Assembly (NCBI GenBank): GCA_021823905.1
Contig: JAKALX010000244.1
Span: forward strand, 1 to 6,011
Direction: 5' to 3'
From: Chloroflexota bacterium
GTDB lineage: Bacteria > Chloroflexota > Dehalococcoidia > Tepidiformales > Tepidiformaceae
DNA: 6,011 bases
The notes under the pieces are model-generated. The model made no database searches. It worked only from the letters and a program-made list of their open reading frames with translations, and was not told the origin of the DNA. This document shows positions 1 through 5,258 of this stretch, one piece after another; the stretch's first letter is position 1; the number at the start of each line of letters is the position of its first letter. The position numbers and the translations under genes are program-made.

Positions 1-36
1 CCAGCGTGGCGGCGGCGAGCGGATCGGAGGTGTGGT

Positions 37-111
37 TGGCGGCCCGTAGGGGAATCGAACCCCTGCTTCCGGCGTGAGAGGCCAGCGTCCTAACCTCTAG
101 ACGAACGGGCC
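37..111 (-). tRNA. tRNA-Glu (anticodon CTC)
   Basis: The minus strand folds as a complete cloverleaf. A 7-bp acceptor stem (GGCCCGT with ACGGGCC) is followed by a D arm and by an anticodon arm with stem CTGGC/GCCGG and loop CTCTCAC, giving anticodon CTC. The T arm carries GGTTCGATTCC. The discriminator is G at 40 and CCA is encoded at 37-39. The loop and D-arm pattern match bacterial tRNA-Glu. It decodes GAG. Confidence 0.97.
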
Positions 112-125
112 GACCGCGGACGGGG

Positions 126-155
126 AAAGTAGCACGGAAGTCCAAGTGCTGTAAA
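126..155 (-). promoter_or_regulatory. Probable sigma70 promoter of tRNA-Glu
   Basis: On the minus strand a -35-like TTTACA (150-155) and a -10-like TACTTT (126-131) are separated by 18 bp. The -10 ends 14 bases before the mature tRNA 5' end at 111, which leaves room for a short leader. The call rests on consensus similarity and position only. Confidence 0.5.
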
Positions 156-230
156 CCCGTCGTGCTCCAGCGGCACGACCCGCGGCGGGCGCACCGAGCG
201 GTCCGCCGGCACGGCCGTGGGGCGCTCGGG

Positions 231-258
231 TTGCGCCCGGCGGCAACTTCGCTATACT
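231..258 (+). promoter_or_regulatory. Probable sigma70 promoter of tRNA-Arg
   Basis: TTGCGC (231-236) and TATACT (253-258) are separated by 16 bp and lie 17 bases before the tRNA-Arg 5' end at 276. Both hexamers are close to consensus and the placement suits a tRNA gene with a short leader. A GC-rich stretch after the -10 could act as a stringent-response discriminator, which is an inference. Confidence 0.6.
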
Positions 259-275
259 TGGCGGCGGCGCAGGGC

Positions 276-352
276 GCGCTGATAGCTCAATTGGATAGAG
301 CATCTGACTACGGATCAGAAGGTTGGGGGTTCGAGTCCCTCTCGGCGCGCCA
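276..352 (+). tRNA. tRNA-Arg (anticodon ACG)
   Basis: Full cloverleaf. The acceptor stem GCGCTGA pairs with TCGGCGC (one T-G pair). The D arm is GCTC/GAGC, and the anticodon stem TCTGA/TCAGA encloses loop CTACGGA, giving anticodon ACG, normally edited to ICG to read CGU/CGC/CGA. The T arm is GGGGG/CCCTC around TTCGAGT, the discriminator is G349 and CCA is encoded at 350-352. tRNA 3' ends are common integration sites for genetic elements, but I see no copy of this 3' end elsewhere in the window and no integrase. Confidence 0.97.
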
Positions 353-970
353 GTCCAAACGCCTACCGCATTTAAACTTACCTTACACAAGCCAGCTAGG
401 AACCCGTCTCAACTAGAGCGAAGGTACCCGCTGGGTACCCGTTGGCAAAGATTTCGCGCGACGAGCCGGGCAAGCCGACCTACCGATGGGTACCTAGGCA
501 GGCATCCGGCGAGTCATGGGTGCCCACCCCGCCCCGTTGTCCCCAATTGCCCCGCCACCGGTTACGTGACCCCTCTCGGAATTCGCCCAACACAAACACC
601 TCCGGGCTTGAGCGGGTAGAGGCAATGCCGGGCCTCGTGCTCGCTGAGTCGGTTGCTGGGTTCAATTCGTGGCGCGGCTCGGCTGCCTCAGTAACAGCGG
701 CTGACCTTGCGGACTCGCGGGCCGGGAGATGGTCAAGCCCCGCCGTCGCCCCCCCGGCGTCGGTTTGCATATGCTCCTGACCCCCGGACCATTCGGGCCA
801 AATCTTAGAGCGTCCGGAACCCCATGCGGACCGTTTCACTCCTTCCTCTGGGGTGGCCTTTCAAGGTAAACACCTTTTGGCAAGAGCCCTTCTTCTCGCT
901 CAGTTGTACTGCCCCGCTGCGGTGGCGAGCCGTTCCTGCCACGCTGTCGGATAGCTTAGGTTGCCCGCTT
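353..970. other. Stretch without a convincing gene after tRNA-Arg
   Basis: About 620 bases in which I cannot support a gene. Open frames exist on both strands, for example a TTG-started plus-strand frame at 442-780 and a minus-strand frame at 480-839. Their translations are low-complexity, rich in Pro, Arg and Ser, without recognisable motifs, and typical of GC-rich noncoding DNA. The first residues of the 442 frame (AKISRDEPGKPTYRW) faintly resemble the N-terminus of phage-type integrases, but nothing after them supports a recombinase. A short tandem repeat lies at 423-445. I see no clear terminator. Confidence 0.5.
423..445. repeat. Short tandem repeat GGTACCCGYTG, two units
   Basis: GGTACCCGCTG at 423-433 is followed directly by GGTACCCGTTG at 434-444, an 11-bp period with one C/T difference, plus one further matching G at 445. 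A related GGGTACC recurs at 488-494. No function can be assigned. It could be the footprint of a small rearrangement next to the tRNA gene. Confidence 0.5.
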
Positions 971-1777
971 CTACTTGAGACCGAGGTACTGTTTCATACC
1001 GTACTTGTCCAGGATTGCTAGCGCCACGTCTGGGGGTACGCCGAGGAGCTTCGCCTTCTCCCAAAGTGCCCACACTTGCCTCTTCTCAGACGCTTCTATA
1101 TCCCTAGTTGAAAATGAGTTAGATGGTACAGAAGACGAATAGTAGGAGGAATTTCTCTGCTGCCTCGCTTCCCAACAAGCCCAAGGCGAACTTGCAACCG
1201 TTTGACCAGCCCATGCACCAACACCAATCGCGACATCCTTCCCGTTCGTGGCCGCAGCCGCACCTCTTCCCCACGACGTGTAGAGAGTGTCCTTGCAGGC
1301 TTCAAAAACTCGTTGCTCTCGCGCCCGTGCGTCCTCGCGGTCCTGCCGTTCCCTCTCGCGGGCATCGGCAGCTTCTTGCTCGGCACGCTCGCGAGCATAT
1401 TGCCCCGCCTGCTCCCAGCTCTTTGCCAGATCCGCAACGGCGCTCTCGAAGGCTCTGCTTTCCTTCGTCCCCGGAGCAAGGCCCATGGGGTTCCCTTGTG
1501 GTCGGCCAACCATGAATATCGGTTGCTTGGCCTCATTGGACAGGTGGATAGTCTTCGCCACGTCGCTCAAGGTTTGCTTCCGCGGGGACGGTTGAGACGA
1601 GCTGTCACTTGGATCGAGAGAGAACTCCCTTACCGTTTGCACCTTGGGCGGCCACGCCTCGGCGGCTGCCGTTGGCTGTGGTTGCGGGGTTGCGGTTAGC
1701 GTAGCCGCTGGCCGATCCTCAGCGACCACGACGCCCGAGAGAAAAATGGCGGCGCACGCGAGCACCGCTGGTCTCAC
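971..1777 (-). CDS. Unrecognised exported protein with charged helical segment
   Basis: Encodes 268 residues from a GTG start at 1777. I chose this start because GGAGG (complement of 1784-1788) lies 6 bases upstream, and because translation then begins with a typical signal peptide: MRPAVLACAAIFLSGVVVA with likely cleavage after VVA, before EDRP. The frame stays open upstream to 1876, but that extension is Pro/His-rich and lacks a good ribosome site. After the signal comes a Pro/Thr/Ala-rich linker (about 20-45). A strongly charged Arg/Glu/Ala segment with coiled-coil character follows at about 130-160 (ERAEQEAADARERERQDRED). A Gly/Ala-rich part has FEACKD and SPWACW cysteines that could form a disulfide. 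The Tyr/Ser-rich stretch near 215-225 leads to a C-terminal helical region ending DKYGMKQYLGLK. I do not recognise the family. The product is probably periplasmic or secreted. The gene is divergent from the cassette array and occupies the place where an integron integrase would be expected, but it has no tyrosine-recombinase motifs. Confidence 0.75.
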   Translation of the reverse strand: MRPAVLACAAIFLSGVVVAEDRPAATLTATPQPQPTAAAEAWPPKVQTVREFSLDPSDSSSQPSPRKQTLSDVAKTIHLSNEAKQPIFMVGRPQGNPMGLAPGTKESRAFESAVADLAKSWEQAGQYARERAEQEAADARERERQDREDARAREQRVFEACKDTLYTSWGRGAAAATNGKDVAIGVGAWAGQTVASSPWACWEARQQRNSSYYSSSVPSNSFSTRDIEASEKRQVWALWEKAKLLGVPPDVALAILDKYGMKQYLGLK

Positions 1778-1783
1778 CAGACA

Positions 1784-1788
1784 CCTCC
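1784..1788 (-). promoter_or_regulatory. Ribosome binding site GGAGG deciding a GTG start
   Basis: On the minus strand GGAGG lies 6 bases before the GTG at 1775-1777. It is the only strong Shine-Dalgarno match near the N-terminus of the exported-protein gene, and the start it selects puts the hydrophobic signal peptide right at the N-terminus. Confidence 0.7.
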
Positions 1789-1921
1789 GAACGGAGACAT
1801 GTACAAAGTCTAGCACCCACTTGCGCAATAGATGATGAGGAGAGTGGGGGGGAGAGGGGATAAGCCAGGGGCGCAAGCCGATATGGGGAACCTGTCTCCC
1901 CGTGGTTGATCGAGTTTCTAC

Positions 1922-1951
1922 CTAGTGGCCTGTAACGGTTGAAGTGGAACC
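1922..1951 (+). repeat. Left terminal inverted repeat of the IS630-family element
   Basis: Starts CTAGTGGCCTGTAACG and ends GGAACC. The first 16 bases are identical to the inverted right end, and the inner part matches imperfectly. The CTA at its edge doubles as the transposase stop codon on the minus strand. Confidence 0.9.
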
Positions 1952-2995
1952 GAGGAACGGGATCCGACGAGTTGGGTCGGCGTAGTTCCAGCGGATGGGT
2001 TTCGGCGCTTGGTTGTAGCGGCGGATGTAGCGCATGAGTTTTCTGGCGAGATCCGCGGTGGAGGTAAACACTCCGCGCGCGATCACATCCCGTTCGATCT
2101 TCGCAAACCACAGTTCGACTTGGTTGAGCCACGACGAGTAGGTCGGCGTGAAGTGCAAGTGGACGTGCGGGTGCGCGGCGAGAAACTCACGAACCCGCTG
2201 TGTCTTGTGGGTCGAGAGGTTGTCCAAGACGATGTGGATCTCGCGCCCCTCCGGCTCGTGCGCAACGATCTGCGCCAGGAAAGCGACGAACTCCGCGGTG
2301 GTGTGCCTCGGCACGGGTTGACCGAAAACGTTCCCCGTCTTCGTGTTGAACGCTGCAAGCAGCGACAACGTCCCGTGGCGGTAGTACTCGAACCCGTGAC
2401 GCTCCAGCCGCCCCGGCGAGAACGGCAATACTGGATCGAGCCGGTCGAGCGCTTGAATGTGGCTCTTCTCGTCCACGCAGAACACGACCGCGTGCTGCGG
2501 CGGGTTGAGGTAGAGCGCCAGAATGTCCGCCGCCTTCGCCTCGAAGTCCGGATCGTCGGAGGCCATGTAGCGCTCGATCCGATGCGGCTTGATTCCGGCG
2601 CGCGCCCACACCCGCTGCACGGCCATGTGGGGAATGCCCAACGCCCGCCCCAACTTGCGTGTCGTCCAGTGCGTTGACCCGTCTGGCGGCTTCGTGCGCG
2701 TCTTCGCCAGGATCCTGGCTTCCATCACCGGCGTCAGGACCCGCCGCGGTGCCCCCTTGTACCGGCTGTACAGCCCGGCCAACCCGTCGGCCTCGAACCG
2801 GCTGCGCCAACGCGTCACGTACGCCCGCCCGCATCCGACCGCCGTTTGGATCGCGTCGAACGTCGCAGCATCCGAGAGCATCAGCAGCACGCGAGCGCGG
2901 CGGGCGTCTTCCACTCGGCCACTCCGTGATCGGACTCGGCGCTCCAACTCCTCTCGATCCGCCGCACTCAGCTCAAGCCCCTGTCGTGTGCGCAT
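1922..2995 (-). CDS. IS630-family DDE transposase
   Basis: An intact 357-residue transposase, the usual length for IS630-family elements carrying a single reading frame. The N-terminal part (about 10-135) is helix-turn-helix DNA-binding sequence with the family pattern ARRARVLLML and GCGRAYVTRWRSRFEADGLAGLYSR. The C-terminal DDE_3 catalytic domain shows the first Asp in VVFCVDEKSH (D175), the second in IVLDNLSTHKT (D258) and the Glu in WLNQVELWFAKIER (E294). There are 35 residues between the second Asp and the Glu. The enzyme cuts and pastes the element at TA dinucleotides. The ATG at 2995 lies about 50 bases inside the right end, and I see no strong ribosome site. The stop codon TAG (1922-1924) is built from the duplicated target TA plus one flanking base. 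No frameshift or missing catalytic residue is seen, so the element could be active. Confidence 0.96.
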   Translation of the reverse strand: MRTRQGLELSAADREELERRVRSRSGRVEDARRARVLLMLSDAATFDAIQTAVGCGRAYVTRWRSRFEADGLAGLYSRYKGAPRRVLTPVMEARILAKTRTKPPDGSTHWTTRKLGRALGIPHMAVQRVWARAGIKPHRIERYMASDDPDFEAKAADILALYLNPPQHAVVFCVDEKSHIQALDRLDPVLPFSPGRLERHGFEYYRHGTLSLLAAFNTKTGNVFGQPVPRHTTAEFVAFLAQIVAHEPEGREIHIVLDNLSTHKTQRVREFLAAHPHVHLHFTPTYSSWLNQVELWFAKIERDVIARGVFTSTADLARKLMRYIRRYNQAPKPIRWNYADPTRRIPFLGSTSTVTGH

Positions 2996-3044
2996 AGGCC
3001 ATCATCGCACACAATGGTTCCGTAGTCAACGTTACAGGCCACTA
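1923..3044 (-). mobile_element. IS630-family insertion sequence, complete, with TA duplication
   Basis: The element runs between two TA dinucleotides (1923-1924 and 3043-3044). Both are in the context CTAG, the preferred target established for IS630. The outermost bases are inverted repeats, and the single transposase gene fills almost the whole length, so the element is about 1.12 kb. Removing it restores CTAG 6 bases before the ATG of the first array gene. Both ends and the transposase are intact. It separates the exported-protein gene from the cassette array and may have changed transcription into the array. Confidence 0.92.
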
Positions 3045-3045
3045 G
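3016..3045 (-). repeat. Right terminal inverted repeat of the IS630-family element
   Basis: Read on the minus strand it starts CTAGTGGCCTGTAACG and ends GGAACC, pairing with 1922-1951. The central bases differ (TTGACTAC against GTTGAAGT). It is the promoter-proximal end for the transposase and lies immediately before the first array gene. Confidence 0.9.
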
Positions 3046-3050
3046 CGAGC

Positions 3051-3518
3051 ATGGTCCCGCTCGATCTGTTGGACTTCTATCGTTCTTCCGTGTTGCTCGG
3101 CCTCATTCCATGGCGGGGGGTGGTGATCGGCGTTGCCCTCGTCTGCGCATCCGCGATGGTTGTCCCGCCGCTCATCTCCAACATCGAGCTGCTGTGCACT
3201 TTGTGGTTCCTTCTCCTTGCAATACCCATCATCCTCGAGTGGGTCAATACTCGCGATTTCCTTACGAGGACCGCCCTGATTCGGCAGTCTGGCCTTCTGG
3301 GCGGAAAGCGCCTCGTCGTCCCGCTCGGCCAAATCGACCGGGTCGAGTTCTCGTTTCCTCGCTTCGGCCAATCGCGCGATGTGGGTGACATTCATGTTCA
3401 CTATGGTGTCCACTTCTTCATTCTGCAGGGTATAGCTCACCCCGCTCGCAAGGCCCAGCAAATCCTCGACGCGAAGGGCAGGCTTCTTGCGACCCCAGCC
3501 GAAGGGCGTGATGCCTAA
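3051..3518 (+). CDS. Membrane protein with bacterial PH-like (bPH2) domain
   Basis: 155 residues from the ATG at 3051. Two hydrophobic membrane segments (about 21-40 and 45-64) are followed by a soluble domain at about 66-141 with the bPH2 pattern. It starts with LTRTALIRQSGLLGGKRLVVPLGQIDRVEF and continues into VGDIHVHYGVHFFILQGIAHPARKAQQIL. In bPH2 (YdbS/YdbT-like) proteins this domain follows a membrane hairpin and sits on the cytoplasmic face. The exact function is unknown. The frame is also open upstream into the IS, but that part is IS sequence, and 3051 is the first ATG after the element. Only a weak GCGAG precedes it. The stop TAA (3516-3518) is part of the attC 5' core GCCTAAC. It is the first gene of the array, and the IS sits 6 bases upstream of its start, so native promoter or leader sequence has been displaced. 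Confidence 0.8.
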   Translation: MVPLDLLDFYRSSVLLGLIPWRGVVIGVALVCASAMVVPPLISNIELLCTLWFLLLAIPIILEWVNTRDFLTRTALIRQSGLLGGKRLVVPLGQIDRVEFSFPRFGQSRDVGDIHVHYGVHFFILQGIAHPARKAQQILDAKGRLLATPAEGRDA

Positions 3519-3639
3519 CAAGCGCTTGCAGCAGGCACGCCGGCGACTGTGTTTGTGCCGCGATCTGCCTCGGTTCATCATTGTGCTATGCCGAGTAGCG
3601 AAGGGTCGGCCGGCGTGCTGCTGAAGCGCAGCGTTAGGC
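3513..3639 (+). repeat. attC site 1 (integron recombination site)
   Basis: 127 bp from GCCTAAC to GTTAGGC. The arms pair as GCGCTT (3522-3527) with AAGCGC (3624-3629), CAGCAG (3529-3534) with CTGCTG (3618-3623), and CACGCCGGC (3536-3544) with GCCGGCGTG (3609-3617). G3528 and G3535 are left unpaired in the 5' arm, the extrahelical bases expected of attC. The central loop of about 64 bases is long but falls within the known attC size range. The 3' core belongs to the next cassette. Confidence 0.92.
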
Positions 3640-3659
3640 TGCTCAAACCAGCGGCAGTC

Positions 3660-4070
3660 ATGAGGCTCGTTTCCGTCCTCACATCCATAGCCCTCGGACT
3701 AGGGTGCGTGGTGCGCTCGAACCTACCCGCAAGGGTCACCGAGGCCAGCGTGCGCCAAGTCGTTCCCGGAATGACACCCGACCAAGTCCGAGCGATTCTC
3801 GGAGATCCTGTAGGGGTAAAGGACACGTCGTTTCAAGGTGCAGGACCGTTTGTCCATCAGCTCACTTACGTCTACTTCAGGCGGCTCCCGGACCCGTGGT
3901 ACCGGTACCCGATGTTGTGGGTGCACTTTCAAGGTGGCGTCGTGAACAGCGTCTACGCGAAGCGCCACTCCTTCTGGGATAGCGAGGGAGTTTACGGCAT
4001 CGACCCAACTCGGAAGTGGGAGCGCCCAGAGTTCGGGCGGTGGTTCCGCCCCGCCCGGGGAGAGCCGTGA
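3660..4070 (+). CDS. SmpA/OmlA (BamE-like) domain probable lipoprotein
   Basis: 136 residues from the ATG at 3660, 21 bases after the attC 1 core. The N-terminus MRLVSVLTSIALGLGC is a short signal with a cysteine at 16 in a near-lipobox context (GLGC, not a perfect match). The domain at about 28-105 fits the SmpA/OmlA fold. It has ASVRQVVPGMTPDQVRAILGDP, the family's G-M-T-x-x-x-V-x-x-x-L-G-x-P helix pair, followed by strand LTYVYFRR and strand LWVHFQGGVVNSVYAKR. BamE of the outer-membrane assembly complex is the best-known member, but many small lipoproteins share the domain, so I do not call this bamE. In-frame starts inside attC 1 (3549, 3588) are possible, but they would place recombination-site sequence before the signal peptide. 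The C-terminal 30 residues are Arg/Trp-rich and unrecognised. It is cargo of cassette 3634-4178. Confidence 0.82.
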   Translation: MRLVSVLTSIALGLGCVVRSNLPARVTEASVRQVVPGMTPDQVRAILGDPVGVKDTSFQGAGPFVHQLTYVYFRRLPDPWYRYPMLWVHFQGGVVNSVYAKRHSFWDSEGVYGIDPTRKWERPEFGRWFRPARGEP

Positions 4071-4089
4071 AGCGAACACCGAGAGAGCA

Positions 4090-4184
4090 GCCTAACGGCG
4101 CGCTGCAGTCGACTGGCACTCGCCTGCAGGCCGGCGCTGCGCGCCGGGCAGGCTCGCGCCAGCGACTGAGCGCGAGCGTTAGGC
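4090..4184 (+). repeat. attC site 2
   Basis: 95 bp from GCCTAAC to GTTAGGC. The arms pair GCGCT..CAGTCG..CTGGC with GCCAG..CGACTG..AGCGC near the ends, leaving an extra G and an extra A in the 5' arm. The centre is a GC-rich secondary hairpin containing GCGCTGCGCGCC. It belongs to the SmpA/OmlA cassette, and its last six bases belong to the following cassette. Confidence 0.93.
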
Positions 4185-4200
4185 GTAGCGAGCGAGGAAC

Positions 4201-4539
4201 ATGAAGCTCCTATGCTGCCCACGCACGTCGTCCGAGCTTGCGGTTGTCGAAAGCGTGCTCAGGGCGGAGAACATCCAGTTCTTCGTCCACAACGAGCACT
4301 TCGGTAGTCTCGAGGTTGGCCCGTCAATTCCGTTGTTGAACGAGCGGTCCGTGTTCGTGCGGGACGAGGACTACGGGAAGGGGCTCGACCTAATCAGCGT
4401 GTCAGAAGCGGCTGGCGCACCATTCGACGCGCCCAGAAGGGTTTCCCTGTTGGGGAAGCTGCGTATGGCGCTCGAGGTGCTGCTGTTCGGCTGGGTGTTG
4501 CCAGCTCCGCGGAGGCGTCGCCATGCCGGCAGCGAGTAG
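4201..4539 (+). CDS. DUF2007-type small protein (putative signal transducing protein family)
   Basis: 112 residues. The start ATG at 4201 has GAGG at 4194-4197, a good ribosome site created just after the attC 2 core. Residues 2-66 follow the DUF2007 pattern. It begins KLLCCPRTSSELAVVESVLRAENI (a strand, then a helix ending in an 'I' before a second strand), continues QFFVHNEHFGS, and then has SVFVRDEDYGKGLDLI, matching the family's VxVxxxDxxxAxxLI ending. Family members are small cytoplasmic proteins of unproven function, despite the Pfam label about signal transduction. The tail after about 80 is different. It holds a hydrophobic run (LEVLLFGWVLPAP) and then a basic RRRR, so it may touch the membrane. 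The sole gene of cassette 4179-4652, it ends about 20 bases before the attC 3 core. Confidence 0.78.
   Translation: MKLLCCPRTSSELAVVESVLRAENIQFFVHNEHFGSLEVGPSIPLLNERSVFVRDEDYGKGLDLISVSEAAGAPFDAPRRVSLLGKLRMALEVLLFGWVLPAPRRRRHAGSE
4511..4525 (+). promoter_or_regulatory. Strong ribosome-site-like GGAGG with ATG at the end of the DUF2007 gene
   Basis: GGAGG (4511-4515) lies 7 bases before an ATG (4523-4525) that overlaps the end of the DUF2007 gene in another frame. The frame from this ATG is open through all of attC 3 and joins the TonB-domain gene in frame. It could be an alternative, coupled start for that gene. It could also be chance, because GGAGG encodes arginine codons in the DUF2007 tail. 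Confidence 0.35.
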
Positions 4540-4557
4540 GTGCAAGTCGTGCGCTAC

Positions 4558-4658
4558 GCCTAACAGCGCGCTGGACCGGGCGGATCGTCCTGTCACGCCC
4601 GTTGCAGGGGCGCAACGGGCGCGCCAGTCCGTCCCGCCGGTCAGCGCGAGCGTTAGAC
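4558..4658 (+). repeat. attC site 3
   Basis: 101 bp from GCCTAAC to GTTAGAC. The two cores do not match each other, as expected when the 3' core belongs to the next cassette. The arms pair GCGCTG..GACC with GGTC..AGCGC, and CGCCCGTTG with CAACGGGCG in the centre. Much of it is nearly identical to attC 5. It is free of stop codons in the frame of the following gene. Confidence 0.93.
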
Positions 4659-4687
4659 GGCACAAGCTGGGCTGGCCTCTGATCTCG

Positions 4688-5128
4688 ATGGCTCTCGCCA
4701 TGGTGGTGACGGAGTTCGCGTGCGCAAAGCAGAGCAACGTCGTTACGGGTCCTCGGCCGAGGCCCTCTGTTCCTCTGGCCACCCTGCCCACCACCGCGGC
4801 CACCCCAACGGTCGGCCCGGTCTTCCACATATCAGGCAAGGTCAAGCCTCCTGAAGTCGTTTCGAGGGTCGAGCCCAGATGGCCAGAGGGGCCCCCCGGT
4901 CACTGGGTGCAAGGCCTGTGGATTCTCGAAGCCGTAATCGATGAGTCTGGACAGGTTCGGGACGTCAAGGTTGTCCGAGAGCCAGTAATGAAACCTCCAT
5001 GGCCAGAGAAGACGCGCGAGATCTGCTCGGATCTTGCGGCGTGGCGCTACAAGCCTGCGACGCTTGACGGGAAGCCGATCGCTGTCTACCTCACGGTCAC
5101 TGTGCTGCCCCACTTCAGGGACCCGTAG
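4688..5128 (+). CDS. TonB C-terminal-domain (energy-transducer family) protein
   Basis: 146 residues from the ATG at 4688. The N-terminus is hydrophobic and followed by AC (residues 11-12), so it may be a short signal or a weak lipoprotein signal. A Pro/Thr/Ala-rich linker (about 20-45) precedes a TonB C-terminal domain at about 50-139. Its family marks are GKVKPPEVVSRVEPRWPE, then VQGLWILEAVIDESGQVRDVKVVREP, and AAWRYKPATLDGKPIAVYLTVTV, the W-[RK]-[FY]-x-P-x-x-x-[DN]-G-x-P signature. In full-length TonB this domain contacts outer-membrane receptors. Small stand-alone versions without a clear transmembrane anchor have unknown roles. The start is uncertain. No good ribosome site precedes 4688, hydrophobic coding sequence extends a few codons upstream, and the frame is open back to an ATG at 4523 with GGAGG, through attC 3. 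It is cargo of cassette 4653-5239. Confidence 0.82.
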   Translation: MALAMVVTEFACAKQSNVVTGPRPRPSVPLATLPTTAATPTVGPVFHISGKVKPPEVVSRVEPRWPEGPPGHWVQGLWILEAVIDESGQVRDVKVVREPVMKPPWPEKTREICSDLAAWRYKPATLDGKPIAVYLTVTVLPHFRDP

Positions 5129-5147
5129 TGGATCGCGGAAGGGTGCC

Positions 5148-5245
5148 GTCTAACCAGCCGTTGCAGCCGCCCCACTCGGCTGTCACGCGGCTTGCGTGGG
5201 CAAGCCGCGCGCCAGCCGGCGGGCGGCTGAACGGCGGCGTTAGGT
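5148..5245 (+). repeat. attC site 4
   Basis: 98 bp from GTCTAAC to GTTAGGT. The arms pair GCCGTT with AACGGC and CAGCCGCC with GGCGGCTG, leaving one extra G in the 5' arm. Further in, GCGGCTTGC pairs with GCAAGCCGC. The unmatched cores agree with the neighbouring cassettes: GTCTAAC matches the preceding cassette's start GTTAGAC, and GTTAGGT matches the next cassette's ACCTAAC. Confidence 0.93.
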
Positions 5246-5258
5246 GGCAGCCGTGAAT

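Noticed and set aside
276..352. tRNA-Arg as an attachment site for an integrated island
   Set aside because: I found no second copy of the tRNA 3' end and no integrase in the window, so an att site cannot be supported.
97..416. Overlapping open frames on both strands across the tRNA-Arg gene, including the peptide GTRTPNLLIRSQMLYPIELS
   Set aside because: This peptide is a well-known artefact of translating tRNA genes. The cloverleaf explains the sequence.
442..839. Plus-strand frame 442-780 and minus-strand frame 480-839
   Set aside because: Low-complexity translations with no motifs. The TTG start lacks a ribosome site. The integrase-like look of the first residues is too weak to call a remnant.
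1096..1699. Several open frames overlapping the exported-protein gene on both strands
   Set aside because: They are shadows in GC-rich DNA. Only the frame with a ribosome site and signal peptide is supported.
971..1777. Possibility that the divergent gene is the integron integrase
   Set aside because: The protein has a signal peptide and no tyrosine-recombinase R-HxxR-Y motifs, so it is not an integrase.
2009..2834. Open frames on both strands inside the IS
   Set aside because: The DDE transposase explains this region, and the alternative frames have Arg-rich translations without motifs.
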